Translations under genes and position numbers: made by a program
Source: Euclidia mi
Taxonomy: Eukaryota > Arthropoda > Insecta > Lepidoptera > Erebidae
Direction of reading: 5' to 3'
Length of the DNA: 64,000 nt
Assembly: GCA_944739405.2 (NCBI GenBank)
Contig: OX123182.2
Location: forward strand, 92,000,051-92,064,050
Notes under the pieces: model-generated
Databases searched by the model: none
Told to the model about the DNA's origin: nothing
The model's input: the letters and a program-made list of their open reading frames with translations, nothing else
Part shown: one piece after another, positions 20,351 through 34,800 of the stretch
Layout of the letters: each line of letters opens with the position of its first letter
How positions within the stretch are numbered: the first letter of the stretch is position 1

Positions 20351-20439
20351 GGATAAATGAATTATGTAGAGCACACCGCGATGTGTTAGTTTGGTTGAAA
20401 ATCTGTTCACCGTTAGGCAAGACCTTTTATTTTTTTATA

Positions 20440-20494
20440 GGCTCACGCATGTATGCCCGAAGGGCCTTCCCCCTCGGGCATACATGCGTGAGCC
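20440..20494. repeat. 21-bp foldback of a SINE tail
   Basis: Bases 20440-20460 and 20474-20494 are perfect reverse complements (left arm begins GGCTCACGCATG), separated by 13 bp. The arm resembles the GGCGTGAG tail of the SINEs in this window, so two tails face each other. Confidence 0.9.
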
Positions 20495-20787
20495 CCCAAA
20501 GGTGCATTATAGGTAACACCCACATTTCGCATTTATTTGTGCGTATTATTTGTGTCTTCTAAGATCTAATAGATACTAATAAAATATATAGTTACAATAT
20601 ATAATTTAGTTTATGTTGTCTTCAGCAGTGAACCAATAGTGATAACCAGATGTGATGCAATTGAGGAGAGAATTAGGAGGATTTGGCCGTTTATACCTCG
20701 TTGGTCAGACAGGTGGATAGGGTTTAATGTCAAGTTTTCCGTCTCTGCCCGATATTATGCTGTGTTACACACACACATATATATATA

Positions 20788-21081
20788 CAGGGTGTCACAA
20801 GACCCATCACCAAGCCGAAGTCTACTCGTTGTGGACATCATGCCAAGTCATACTAACCAAAAATAATACCTGGGAAACGACTTTTTTTTAAGTCTTCACA
20901 TTTTTTAAACCGCAATTAAAGCGAGCGCGTGTACCTACCTAATGCTCGAAATACTTACTTGTACTTATCCATAGGGTCATAGGACATGTAGTGCCCAGGT
21001 ATGGTGCCGAAGTAAAAAATGTTCGTAGTGTTTGGTACATTATGGGATTTCAGTTTTCGTTAAGGGTCTTTTTACACCCTG
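20788..21081. mobile_element. TA-flanked MITE with CAGGGTGT ends, 294 bp
   Basis: The left end CAGGGTGTCACAAGACCC and the inverted right end CAGGGTGTAAAAAGACCC differ at two of 18 positions. TA flanks both sides (20786-20787, 21082-21083). TA duplication suggests a Tc1/mariner-type mobiliser. No protein is encoded. Confidence 0.75.
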
Positions 21082-21114
21082 TATATTTGATGATATATAT
21101 ATATTTGCTTCGTG

Positions 21115-21640
21115 TATTTTCCTAAGTCGCCTCTTACGACACCCACGCGGTTACGCCACCGAATCAAATGGGGTTGTAACACTTTGTACCTATTCTTAAT
21201 CCGTCACCACACGGGCTACCCTATTAAAGGCTTTCGGGCGGAACACTCACACGAAAAGAAAAGATCCCTGATGTCTCATAATTTTTATGTGCACTAGCAA
21301 TACTAAAAAGAACCTTTACGAAGTTCATTTCTGTGAATCATGCTTTGAATTAATTAATTGGTTATTGTTTATATCTCTTCCCAACAGCGACGGACACAGG
21401 ATGAGGGGAAGTGGGGAGCTTAAACAGGTCCTCTTCCTTCAACGGGAACACCCGGAACACTAGCCCCATGGATTGGCCACTTCTTCAAAAGCTTAGTAGG
21501 CACTTACATATTTAGGTATAATAATAAATTGAATGCCAAATACGTGAAAGTTTTGGCTCTACTGCACGTCTAGACTAAAACAGTCAGTAACATTACCGGC
21601 TGTATGGTATTAAGTGTATAACTCTACGCTACACTCGATA
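21115..21640. other. Repeat piece, then gene-free DNA
   Basis: Bases 21115-21225 repeat the CGCCTCTTACGACACCC / CCGTCACCACACGGG pair also found near 60-180 and 57920-58000. Nothing was recognised from 21230 to 21640. Confidence 0.45.
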
Positions 21641-22833
21641 CAAGCAAAGACTTGGATTAAGCATTTTTTATGTTCATTTATTCACTGCTGACTGCTCATG
21701 CTTAGTGCAGTCTGACTGACGTTATGTAGTTGCAACTTTACAAAGTAGTTCGCTTATCTACAGTTCACTGTTCAATGTTCACACTTTGCAAGTTCGCACC
21801 CACTCCTCGTTCACTCAGTTAGTAATCATTCAGACAGACGCGGACGGCTCAAACATCAGTTGTTTATTAACTTTCGCCCCAAATTGTCGTGCGTTCGCTG
21901 CCAATGTCGAAAACGCAATCGAACGTGTATATTATTTATACAATTGATTTTGGTTCAAGACCTTTGTCAGTGCACGGTCAGAAAAATATTGTAGTATGTA
22001 CCTAATTGTTTGTGTAAGCTAAGATTTCTATCTTCCTATTTTCTATATTCTTCTAAAATAGTTAGTGTTCTTACACAGGTAGGTATCGTGTGTGAATTTC
22101 TTGAGAAGATCCGGAACACAAGTTGGAGAGGTGTGTGTTATTGTTTACTTTACTATTTTTATAGGCATGCGAAAAATAATTGGAATATTTGCACGAAGAG
22201 TACAAGCTTAGTACAAGAAATGTAAGAATGCATATTATTCATTTGGAAATAAAGAAAGCAATGAGCGTTTTTTATGACAATCAGGATTTGGATACTTCTT
22301 CTATCTTTCAAATAATTTTAATCATTTGCTAATCAATCACACAATTACATTGGTTTCGGTCAACATAAACAAACATAACCTAACATTGTCACTCTACTAT
22401 TCCACACAATTATAAAGCTATATTATATATTTGACGGTTTATTAATATATTCACATTAAATTACACGATATAATATGTTATTTTTTATTAATACACACTT
22501 TTGTCGCAAAGTGAGTACATTCTATTTACGAATAGAGAATGACATTTGTTGGTAGAGCGCGTTCCAGCACCGATGAACACATGAACATCTTTTGCATTAA
22601 ATGTTATAGATTTATTTATAGCCTGTGTATTTGCAATGTATTTGGTATTTGTAATCAGCATAGGTACCTACTTCGTTATTTATATTTATGGATTTTCATA
22701 ATGCATTTTAACTGAAAAACATGAATGAAGAAATCTTGTCATGGGATCAGGTCATTTAATGCAGTATCACTATAAATTTAGCTATAATCTAGACTTCCGA
22801 GTAAAATGATCATTTATTAATTGGTTGCAGGCC
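21641..22833 (+). promoter_or_regulatory. Upstream region of transporter A with probable 5'UTR acceptor
   Basis: A pyrimidine-rich stretch ending in GGTTGCAG (to 22830) lies three bases before the ATG at 22834. This looks like a splice acceptor, so a non-coding first exon probably lies upstream. The segment 21690-21950 has CAGT-rich, mixed-composition DNA and could hold the promoter, but no TATA box or defined donor can be chosen. Nothing else was recognised. Confidence 0.35.
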
Positions 22834-25800
22834 ATGGAAACGGAACATAAAAACAGAATAAACCAGTACTTGGTTACGTTATCCGGTAAGTATTTTTTTA
22901 TATTATTTTCCGTATTAGTCGATTTGGCTATAGACATTTTTGGAAGTTTTGGTCAGAGTGCAAGTGGTTTATTCATAGATGTAGAATGTAGAGACATGAA
23001 CTTTGCGATATTTTTACGAAATTGGCCATTCTGTAGATAGTTCATTGAAAAGTTGCATTTGTCGGAGAACGTAATTTTGTTTTTACATATATAGGTCACT
23101 AACCCTCAGTCTAATCTAAATGTGTGGCCCTTTGACCCTTCGTCGTCAGTACCTAACAAGAAAATATTCAATTTGACTTTATTTCTTCTAACACAAGACC
23201 CAGACCTCCAACTCTACATAAATTTACGTCCTCTGTCAAATGCACGCTTGATCCTAAGTCGGACTCTCCCACCATTCGGGTTCCGTACAGGTTAAAAGAT
23301 AAGGGGAAACCATATTTTCATTATAAATAAGCATATCTAGGGTAAAAAATAAGAAATAAACATTTTGAAATTTACGAACATATTTTCTTATAATACGTCA
23401 CTTATACTAGTAGCGTAATCTTTTTATTTTGACCTATATTTAAAGACTATTTCTATTTTTATTACTTACTATATTAGTTGTTGGCCTGATAGTACAATTT
23501 GTAGTTTTTACTACAAATTGTACTATCAGGTCAACAGCCGGTCCGTAGTGGGAACGTGCTCTACATTGCTAACTCTTATCGTTTGAGATTATATTTTCAA
23601 AAAGTTCGCGTTACGTTAGAACGTACATAACAAACGTTGCAGGCTATTGCTAAAATATCAAACCTATTATTTTTTTTATTCTTGACGGTTTTTTAGGGTT
23701 CCGTAGCCATATCAAAACTTATTGATTCGCCATGACTTCTGCCTGTCCGGTCGTACGTCACAGACACTTTATTGCGAAACTATTGAGACTACACAGTTGT
23801 AAATTGGTAGGTAGGTGTATTTTTCGAACAGATTCACTATTATTATACAAACCTAAAAAAAGGAGAGTCTCCTTGGAAAATGACATTAAGATTTATATCA
23901 CCATTTTTATCATATAATAGTCAATCGTATGGAAGATAGACGCTCGTAAAATGATAACAGGACCCCCTCTATCTTTTAAAATAACAGAGTGACAATTTTA
24001 TTCTAAAGAAAAATATATAAGGTGTAATATGAACATTTTCTGAGAAAATTGCTTTGAACCAGATTGTATTGTGTCTAGTTTTGGAGATATAGCACATTTT
24101 CAAAAACCAAACAGAACTAAATATAACTTTATCCATTATTCAAATACTATGAAAATCAAAGTTATTCCTGCTCGCGAAATAATGCTAGTATTTTGGCTAG
24201 GTGAAGGTAACTAGGTTTGTTCCGCGGATAACTTTACAACAGAACTCTACATTGGCGAGTCCGATTCGCACTTGTTAAAATTATTTATCTAACAATGCTT
24301 TCGACCATCTTGAAGATTTATTCATTTTTATATGTAGATATCTACTTCGAGTATGTGTGTTTCACCCACCTCTACCTTTTAATTTCATGACCCGAGTAGT
24401 CAAGGGTGGCAAATGAAGGTATCCAGTAAACTTAAGTTGACAACGATTAATACGCGTTCTTAGATATATCGGGATTGGACACCTAAAATAGTGTCTAGAG
24501 CACTGTGCGTTTTACCCTTTCTTTTAGGAATGGGTCCACATTGGTCATGATCCCAGTGTCCAAACATAATTCGAAGAAATTACCTCTTGGTTGCAAGCAA
24601 AACGCTGATGGACTCGAGCATGAACTTGTAACCAAAAATCGAGAAATCACCGTTTCTAAATTTGTCGAACAGAGTCAAGCATAGATCCAAACATCGGTAC
24701 GAGCATTTTCACGGGCTTTCTAGCAAATGGTCTCATTGGCAAAAAGCTCGAAGCAAATTTACTGTCATTTCGCAAGAATGTTCATTACAAGTGATTGCTC
24801 AAGTTTATCAGCAGCTTGACAGGTTTAACTATCCATTTGTCAAAATATATATTTGTTTGCAGTGTCAATTGCTTTTGCGGTGATAGGAGTGAAGTCTGCT
24901 TGGGCGACTCCCGTGCTGCCGAAGTTCAAGAATAACGAGACCGATGTCGATATTAGCGAGGTAAGAATTTACAAAAAATCTTTTATACCGCTTGATACTA
25001 GCACCAAATTGTACAAAAATATTTATCAAAGATCCCAGGGCTGCCAAACCTTATTTATTTTACAAATAACTAAAAATAGACGTAACAAAAAAAATGCTGC
25101 ATTGATACTCCTTGCTCCTACATTTACATTGTATACACAACGCCCAACCAACTAACCACCAGCGATGTTTAAGACCGTGCGAAGTGGAGGAGACACAGCC
25201 GAAAGCGGACCCCGGGCTCCAAGGCGTGGGTTTTGGAACGCAACCGGGACAGCGCTAGGATGATGATGATGACACAACACCCAAGTCAAGCTTTACAGTT
25301 GCTGTACGATTTTAATATTTATTACCTACGGCATAAGACCGGTACAAAGGTCAAAGTGTGTAGCTTGATGCGCAGCCGTGTGTACTTAAGTGCTAGTTCA
25401 GACACGGCGGGAACCGCGCGATTTCAGAATCGCATGGAAATTGCGCGAGTCTTATTTGTATGAGTTATTAAGTAATAGTTCAGACATAACCGCGCGGTCA
25501 ATCAAGCCGCGCGGTTACCGCAACCCGACCGCCAGAAAATAGAATCGCGCTGCTCCCGCGCGTTTCTATTACTATGGAGTCTTTACTTCACGTTCAGTTG
25601 CGTTGCGGATACCGCGCGGTTAGCACGTCACAGCTCGTGAGTTCGCCATGGATCGTTTCGATACTGAACTATTTATTAAACTATTTAAATATCTTGCCAG
25701 ATCAGTTCAATTAGTTCATCAAAAGATTTTATTGACATTCTCAAATAGTCAAAAATTTTTTTATCATACTTTCTTAAATTGGGATATAAAGTTACGAACT

Positions 25801-28800
25801 GACCATGTACTAGTCGGTCACTTAATATTGGATGCACCCAATACCGCCTTTTTCTTTTCTTTTTTTCAAGGAGCAACCACAGTAAAGACACTTCTTCGTC
25901 GACCTCCATTTTCAGCAAACTGACGTTATTCCCGCACGATAATCGCATAATAACCGCCGGTGTCTGAATAGCATCACAATTTTGCGGTTTCAAACCGTGC
26001 GATTCGTGAGCGCGGTTCCCGCATGTCTGAACTAGCGCTAAATGTGTATGCGACCACTTAGACAAACTGCGCACTGTGCCTTTTGTCACACGCGTTATCA
26101 CAACTTAATGGTTAGTTTATAACGACTCATTATGACCATATACATATTTCTGCTACACACCATATTAAGTAACGTTATATCATATTTGTTTATGTTATCT
26201 ATCGTTGCAATTCCTGACTCATTTATAGATAATACTCATAATATTATTATGATTATTATTAAATACAACAGCTATATGATAATTATTCTCATATTTGTTG
26301 TACTCGTATCAAAATATCTGTTGAAGTTGCTTCTCATTGATATAGTTTACTAAAGGGAAACCCGTTTTGCGTCCGGCTATTTGACCGCGTATTATCGAAT
26401 AGTTATCGAGGAAGTGATAGTCGTAGAATACTACAATTATCTTCTCTACTTCTCTACAGTGTTCAGCGGTTCACTGTTTAACTTAATTTATTTATTTATT
26501 GACTCACGCCTGTATCCCCGAAGGGGATACATGACCCACATTTCGCCATGAAGTTTTAGGCCCCGCGTAATAGAGGGCGAGCCTATTGCCGTACCGGGCA
26601 CATTACCAGACTCCGTGCTGCTACTGAGAATTTCCTAACGGAAAAACCCAATAACACTTTGTCCGACCCGGGAATCGAACCCGAGACCTCCCAATCCCAT
26701 GCGCACATTTATGCCGTGAGACCAACGAGGCAGTTTAACTTAAGTCTCTCCATATTTGCTTCACTACTGTTACTAGGTACTCCTAGTAGCACTATGAGTT
26801 AATAGGATGATTTGCAACTGGACAACGCGACATAAAGTCCTGTCGGTTCGATGTCGAGTTAGCAGTCTTTTCGCAAAGATACTCTTTGATTCCACCTTTT
26901 GAATTATGGACCCTGCAGGGCACGGAAATTGTAGAAGAGATGAGGAATATTCGTTTACAAATTATCTACATATTTGTTTCTCTTATATCATTATTAGTGT
27001 ATTTCAGTTTTTCATTTAAATATTCGTTAACACCATATTGTTGTTGGTCCTCCTAAGACTTACAGTTTTTTTTTTACTTTTTATTTTTTATGGTCTCACG
27101 CCTGTATCCCCGAAGGGGTAGGGAGAGGTGTAATATTACACCCACATTTCGCCATGAAATTATAGGTCCCACGTAATAGGGGGCGAGCCTATTGCCGTTA
27201 CCAGGCACATCACCAGACTCCGTGCTGCTTCTGAGAATTTGGTAAAAAAACAGTAACATTTTGCCCGACCCGGGAATTGAACTCGAGACCGCCGACCAGC
27301 AGTCGCATACGCTATCCACTGGACCACGGAGGCAGTCAGCAGCAGATAGAAATAAATAAATAAATAATGGATTTATATTTCTGCTTAATAATTTAAGGAA
27401 TTATTATGGAGAGCCATAACATTGATATTGAAATAACGGTAGTGACCGTCTCTATCCTTAATCCACACGAATTTAGAATTTTATCAAGGGTTAAATATCA
27501 TGTAAAAATGTCGACTAGATACATTCAGGTGATCATGTCAAAATGGATTTTAACTAAAAGACATATAGGTGAACCAACAACAAAACGATGCTATGAATAT
27601 AGTTTCGCCACGGAACCCTAACGCTAATGCATACTCTTCATTACTTAATTATACATTACTAGAGGACGCCAGCAGCTACGCCTGCATTTTTTTTACTTTA
27701 CCCGTTTTGGCCGATCCCGTGGGAATTTCGGGAAATCCCTTCTTAGTGCACCCCTACGGTCCCCAAGGAACATACATGCCAAATTTCAGCTTCCTGCGCC
27801 CAATAGTTTCGGCTGTAGCGTGTCTGTCAGTCAGTCAGTAACGCAAGGATTTTATAGGATATAAACATTACATCCTAATGTTTACAATCCATCATAATGG
27901 CAATAACATTGATGTATGTAAGAGGGTCAAGGGTGTTTTCCGAGACGCAGAAGGAGTGACTTTTTCTGATAAGTCACCGACGTGTATGAATGGACTAGAA
28001 CTTCTCAATTATGCGGCTCTTCATATTCTACAGTCACAACTATACATAATTACGACAAAAAACACACAAAATGCTTCCTATAAGCCGACGTCTTACCTAA
28101 TGGTCGATATGTTTTGAGAAGTCCCTAAGTAAATTCACTCAATTCTAATTATCGTGCAAACAGAAACCAGTAAATATTGGAAGATCATTTCAAGTCACAT
28201 ACAAAAGATCATGGCCATTAAATTGACGAATCCGTTTCATAGATCACCGATATAATTTTATCGTTGCAAAACCGGCAGTTCCGTCAACATTCTAGTGGAG
28301 ATTAATAAAATAATTGATGACTTTGCTCCTACTTACTTGTGAAACAATATGTGAGGAAGACGTCGGGCTGATTATGAGTCGTCGGCTATATCTCTAATAT
28401 CGGAGTTACTAGGCCATCAGAAGGCCTCGAAGCTGGTCTAGGAATTCCTGTCCTGGACCAAAACCGGGACGGATATACCTGCTCACCAAATTACGGTAGA
28501 GCTCTGATGTAAATCCCTCAGCAAGTGGTCACTCACCAAATGGTAACCTCTGCTAATGTTGCTTCCGGCAAGTCAAGACACACTATACGTGCTATGCCAA
28601 TGATGAATCGAAGACTATGCTACATTTAAATCTTGCATTAGTTGAGCTGTATAGGTTAGGTAACCAAAAATAGAATTTTGCTTCTGATAATTATGTCGTA
28701 CCATCCGGTTTTTCCACCGGTAAATTGACTTCTTGAATGTTTTTGCATTCAAGTTCCCTGTATCCTCTTGTGGCCTATTTTGATTTGCGTTCTAATAGTA

Positions 28801-31800
28801 AAACACGTAGTTCAAATTAACTAAACGGTGTAACTTTACTGAATAAACTAAGTAAGTACAGGTCGTTTCCGTCGTTTCACGAAAGATGACCACTGCGCAG
28901 AAATCATTTTTAGGTCCCCGTGGAGGTGCGGGGTGAGGCGCGGATAGAAGGCCAATAGCGTGGCTCCGTTCTTGACGCATTCCCTAAATGCGTCAAGAAT
29001 GGAGCCACGCCATTGGTGCACGAATGTACATATGCGACGGCCGCCATTTGTGGTCAACTTTCGTGAACCGATCTTATACAATCGGCATATTTAGTGTACA
29101 ATTAGTATCTATATTTAGTTTTTTAGTATTTTAATAGCATTATATCGAGAACGAAAAATATCCTGTTAATTATCGTCTTTACGATTCCAATAGGTATTAC
29201 AAAATATATGAACATACTTAGGCATATCTGTTTGCTTCATCCACAGATTTAACAAACAAGAACCAGATGTAGCGTATTCGTCCAACTAAGTGAGGCACGT
29301 TGACAGCTATGTGTGCGTGACAATTGGCGACTGGCACTGTACGGACACGCGCGTCTATGTGTGTGTAAAGTTGCCAGATTATGAATAATATCCCACTATT
29401 TTGCATATAGTTTTTGCAAACGAATATAAAAATATTACATAGGTAATATTTTATATTACATAGGTAATATTTTATATTCGTTTGTGGTTTTGAAGAATTT
29501 ACCATAGATTTAATTAATGCTTTTAATATGTAATGCTGTTGTGAAAATTATTCAAATAAAAGATACCATTAAAGTATGCTTTTATAAATACATTTCTTAA
29601 AAAATATAGGCTCCGAGTTAAGTTTTAACTAATTTTATTCGTAAATTGAGAAATAAATAGATAGGCTTGCGTCATAAATATTAATAAGCTAAAAACATTT
29701 TGTCATGCATACAATAAATTATGAATATCATAATCATAAATCGTAACCAAAAAAAATTGCAATTACAAATAAATAATGGCTACAATCAATAATTTCTGTT
29801 TCTGTACTTAATGTACACACGGCGCCAAGTCAAGCTAAATAGTCGAAGTACGATTTTGATACTTATTCCCTACGCCATAAGAACGGTACAAAGGTCAAAG
29901 TGTATAGCTTGACAAGTAGCCGCGTGTACACGAATATTTGGATCGTTTGGGGATCGAACTCAAAACAATGTATATACTAATGGAAATCCTATTAGTATAT
30001 TTATAAGAAAAAATATAATCTACAATATACTTTTACAATACGTTAATGTATTTTTCATTAACATGACAATCATTATTACCTACATAATCAATTGACAAGT
30101 GCATTTTCCCTAATTCAGGGAAAAAGGTGTCGACGTAAACTGGCAACACTTACATATTTTCTGCAGAAATACGAATTTTATCGAAATAATATTATAAAAC
30201 GGTCAAATAATCCATAGTTATCTGTAAGAATATATTCCATCTTTCCGTATTTGCTTTTAGAAACAACTTTTACAATGTTTAAAAACGCAAGACGGCATTT
30301 TATGAATTTAAAAGCTGGATCGATCGTGGCGTGTGAACTGTGCGATGCTTCGCAACGCACTGAGTCGAGTTTGTATTCGCTTTTAAATTTTGTATTTGCT
30401 TTAGTGGCCTCACGCAAGTGTTCCGCGCGCTCTGTCTGCCTTTTATTCTATAGTCTTAGGTCACTGATAAAAGCTTTCGCTGAGTGTTGCGAGTTCGACT
30501 CCATATGAGACATAACTTTTTGTGATCTACAAATTGTTTTCGCGAGCACGACTCACGGGTCGTCTTCATTGCTTGTTATTTTAAATCTTCATAAAGGTTT
30601 TAAGAAATCTTTGATGTAAGGTAGGGAACAAAGTGCGGCCTTTTCGTTTTTACAGACAGGCAACCATGGGATGTAGAAAAACAATAGCGCTAGTAGAAAT
30701 GGGGAGCGAAATAGCCGTAGAGTGAATGAATACTACCATAATACTACGGAAAGAAATACCTCTTCGGCAGAGAAAGCCATTTATCTAGGCCGTCTGTTCT
30801 TTTAAAACTGGTTCAACAAAGAGAATAATTTTATTGTTTAGCAAAAATGCTATCACGAATATAACGATCTTTGTCATTATTTTTTAGACCCTTAGACCCA
30901 TTTAATTGTTATCGTTTGCCTCAGTCATAACAATAAGACCCCAGACGTCATTGTTATGACTAGACTAAGCAATTACAATGAAAGAAACATATGCATCTAC
31001 TGTTCTACCTACAGTGTTAGGTAGCAAGGGTTATAATTATAACTTATATGTCAGTAAGAAATATTTTTAGACATTCCATTCCTATGGTCATGGGGGGCGT
31101 CGACGGGGAGCAGAAGGGACAGCTCCCCAGCCTCCCCTAAAGATTAAAAAACCCTATAATTTATACTTTTCTCATTTTCCATATCTACTTGCCCCCCCTA
31201 GGCAAACGGCTGGCGACGCACGTTCTTGCCTTGTGTACCTATATGATAATGATATATAATCACGGTGGTGTTGAAAGTTTATGTATTCATTGAGTCTGCC
31301 GCTAAGCATTATGAAAAAATAAGGCCAAGTAAGGTATAAAATTCAACAATTTTAGATTGTTTCTTATGCTGTCACGCTTTAGCTCTACTGAAGATGTATC
31401 CAGTGACGCTTACTTTGCTTATCAGTGAACAGTAAGCAACTGCTAGAATAAATATTGGTTAAGTTAAATAACACCAAACATTTGCTAAGTTAAATAACAC
31501 CAAGTGCCTCTCAAATCGCGCGCGTGTTAACAGGAAATTAAAAGGACTCGGTTACTGAATGATTATAATAAATGCACATTTTATTAACTATGAGTATTTG
31601 TCACGTAGATCACTATACATATTTTAATTTTAAATAATAACATCTGCACTTGGAATAAATTTCTGTATTGCGGACTTGACGAACATTCAACTAACAGACA
31701 CAAAGAATATTTTGAAATTAGGGATGCAAATGTGTTTTTTTTTTATATGATGTATGGTATTATGGTTATAGTCCACGTGCGAAGCCACGGACTAAAGACA

Positions 31801-34800
31801 GATATGAATAAAAATTGGTTTATTAATGGTATAACAACATCCTGTATCTCTTTATACTGTGGTATAACTACCTATCAGTGTGACTCTAAGTGGAAACATA
31901 CAAGTATGAAGTAGGTATCATTTTAATAGTACCTACCTACCAATTTATATATTTAATTGTGGGCTTGTCTTGTTTCATTTTTTTTAGATCTTTACAGTTA
32001 GTCGTCTTTTATATTAGTAACGTCCTTTTTCTGTCAAAGTCTCAGCCATAAAGACAAAATAACAATAATGTTTTAAGCTGCCATTATTTAAAAAAGTCAG
32101 TTATCGAAAGAGACGACAAACATTAATACAACAAACCCCTTTTGTCCCATACTATGCAACAAACCCCTTTTGTTAAAATTCTTATCGATATTTGTCGCGC
32201 ACGTGGGCAGACATTCTAACAATATTCTTTTGTAATGGTTCCGAAAGCTTCTTTGAATGTAAGTACACATTAGTAAGGTACATAAATGACCATATTTTAC
32301 GTCACCCCATGTTTCCCTTTGGTCGTAGTTGAAACGGTCGTCTCACAGCAGATAGTAGGATAGGTTAAAGTATCTAATTGATAGTTTGTAGGGCCTTGCT
32401 GATTTCAGTATTCATGGGCAGGCATTACCAGGAAAGTACTGCCTTCTTACAAAATATCTAACATTATCTATCCTTTGAAATACAACTTTAAAATTTTAAG
32501 AGATGCTAAGGTAGTTTGGGCACATGGAGAGGATGGATGACGAAAGACTGACCAAGCAGATATGTAAGGCAAGTCTGAATGGGACAGGACGAAGGGGAAG
32601 ACCTAGGCGGACGTTCTCTCTGACCAGATTGGAGAAATCCTAAAACAGGGCAGGTTAGAAGTACCCTGAACAGAAGAGCATGCATGAGGACTTTGATGGG
32701 AGTGAATGAAGCAAGAGAGAAATTGCACGATCGTTGCAAATGGCGTTCCGTAGTCTCTGTCTACCCCCCCGAAAAAGGCGTGAGTGCATGCGTCTATATA
32801 TGTATGTATGAATTTAAACTACAACTTACATATTTTATCGCTATATATTGGTTCGACTGATATGACGGTGAGGCAGCGATAGCCTAGTGGCGATACCAAC
32901 AGACTGCCATGCAGAGGATATCGGGGTCGAATCCACGGCGCGCACCACTGACTTTTCGCAGTTATGTGCGCATTGAATTGTTGATTATCAGAATTAGAAC
33001 GGCCGTCGGTCCCAGCTGCCATGAAGATCTCTGACAGTGAATAAACTGACACTAGTCTAAACCATGGAATAACGCTATACCCAAAGGTGTTGCGGAGGTC
33101 AGACAGGCAGTCGCTCCGTGGAAAAGTTAATATTCAGCCAAATCCAGTTAGACTAGTAGGTGGACCAGGTTAAAACTGGGATAACGCTAGGAGGATGATT
33201 GTAGCGGCTGCTGACGCTACGAAATATACAAGGCGCCATTTAATTCGAATGATCCAGAAACTACATCATTTATTATATCTATCCTGTTGCGTTTCGAGTG
33301 TGTCGGAGGCCAAATTCCCTTTTTCCTCTACGTCATTCCACTCTTCTTCCTATTTCTTTGACCATCCAGGCCGCCGGCAACAAACTTGTGACTCCTCTGG
33401 TGTCTATAGGGTATAAAACATGACGCTCTAAGCTACGGCTGCGGACCAGTAGCCACAAATAACGCGGGTGTAACCTCAGCTAGTATTAGGGTTCCGTACC
33501 TAAAAGGTAAAAAACGGAACCCTATTACTAAGCCTCCGCTGTCTGTCTGTCTGTCTGTCCGTCTGTCCGTCTGTCCGTCTGTCTGTCACCAGGCTGTATC
33601 TCATAAACCGTGATAGCTAGGAAGCTGAAATTTTCACATAAAATGTATTTCGGTTGCCGCTATAACAACAAATACTAAAAATAAAAAAATAAAAATTATT
33701 AAGGGGGGGTCCCATACAAAAAACGTGTTTTTTTTTCGTATTTGATGCTCAAAATTACTAACTGTAACAGGTAGACGCTTTAAATTTTCACAGAATATGT
33801 AGTTGTATATTACCTTTCAAAATTAATAATTAAATAAAAAATACGTAAATAATAAAGGGGGGCTCCCATACAACAAACTTAATTTTTAAGCAATTTGTTA
33901 CTCGATCTTAATAAACAGGTAGAAACTTAAAAAGTATTTAAGTATGCATACAACGAACATGATTTTCTTTTATAGATGATGGTACTCATGGTACGGAACC
34001 CTTCGTGCGCGAGTCCGACTCGCACTTGCCCAATTTTTATCTATATTCTTAAAGTCTCAACATGTCTGTGTTACAGCATGAGGTGGCGACAATGTTTTCC
34101 TTGAACCCGGTAGGGTTTGCCGCCGGTTCTCTGGCCACGAGCTACATAGCCGACACGTTTGGACGTCGTGCCACTATTCTCGGTAGTGCGGTACCCATCA
34201 CAATTGGATCGGTAAGTGCAAATCGTTACTTGTCATTTATTTTAAAATGGAAATGTATTGATGTTACGAATTGAACGATCAAGATGCAAGAGCGTCGGTG
34301 AAATATGTATTTTTTTATTTATACCCGTTTCGTTTACATCGTAGTAAAACCGAATGCTTTATTACAATGGGAAGGATTTTTTAGAACGTTTTTGAATATT
34401 GACGTGTTTTACTATAGTACCGAAACTACTTGTCCTATATTGATGAATGTGATGTCCGTTCTTCATCATGATCCAAATGCGCGCCATGCCCAGTTTTTGA
34501 AATGTTAATCATCATAATCTGCCTAGCGTTACCTCATTTGCAGTCAAGACTTTGTCTTTAGAATCTGTTGCCCAAATGGATAGCTACAATTTGTGTATAT
34601 ATTTTAAATTATTATATTTATTTTTAATAATTTTAAAGTAACTACCATTTTCCTCATGAACGCGTAGAGGTATTAAATTGAAATTCATATCAAATACTCA
34701 GGTTCATAATACCTTTAAGCTGTAACAAAATCAAACTTATATGTCAATGCAATCACAAAACACAGCAATTTAGGCCGCATATTTTCAAACTGTGTGGGTG

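Larger units (their letters stand above)
22886..24862. other. Intron 1 of transporter A
   Basis: Contains a hairpin (23480-23535), a GGTTCCGTAG-type dispersed repeat (23690-24275) and no coding exon. A CGGGTTCCGTAC fragment near 23277 belongs to the same repeat family. Confidence 0.5.
24961..34076. other. Intron 2 of transporter A, 9.1 kb
   Basis: It holds SINE tails, two copies of a small MITE, a Harbinger element with a transposase fragment, two SINEs, repeat R copy 3, a hairpin MITE, an AT-rich foldback, a LINE tail, SINE family 3 and a GGTTCCGTAG repeat, each listed separately. Stretches with nothing recognised are about 26042-26470, 26744-27090, 27870-28870, 29070-29410, 29490-29810, 29935-30475, 30555-32500 and 33205-33440. 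The 31085-31215 stretch is C/G-run rich. Confidence 0.55.

Noticed and set aside
25648..25923. Plus-strand 91-codon frame MDRFDTELF...
   Set aside because: It is antisense to the Harbinger transposase fragment, which has a recognisable family signature.
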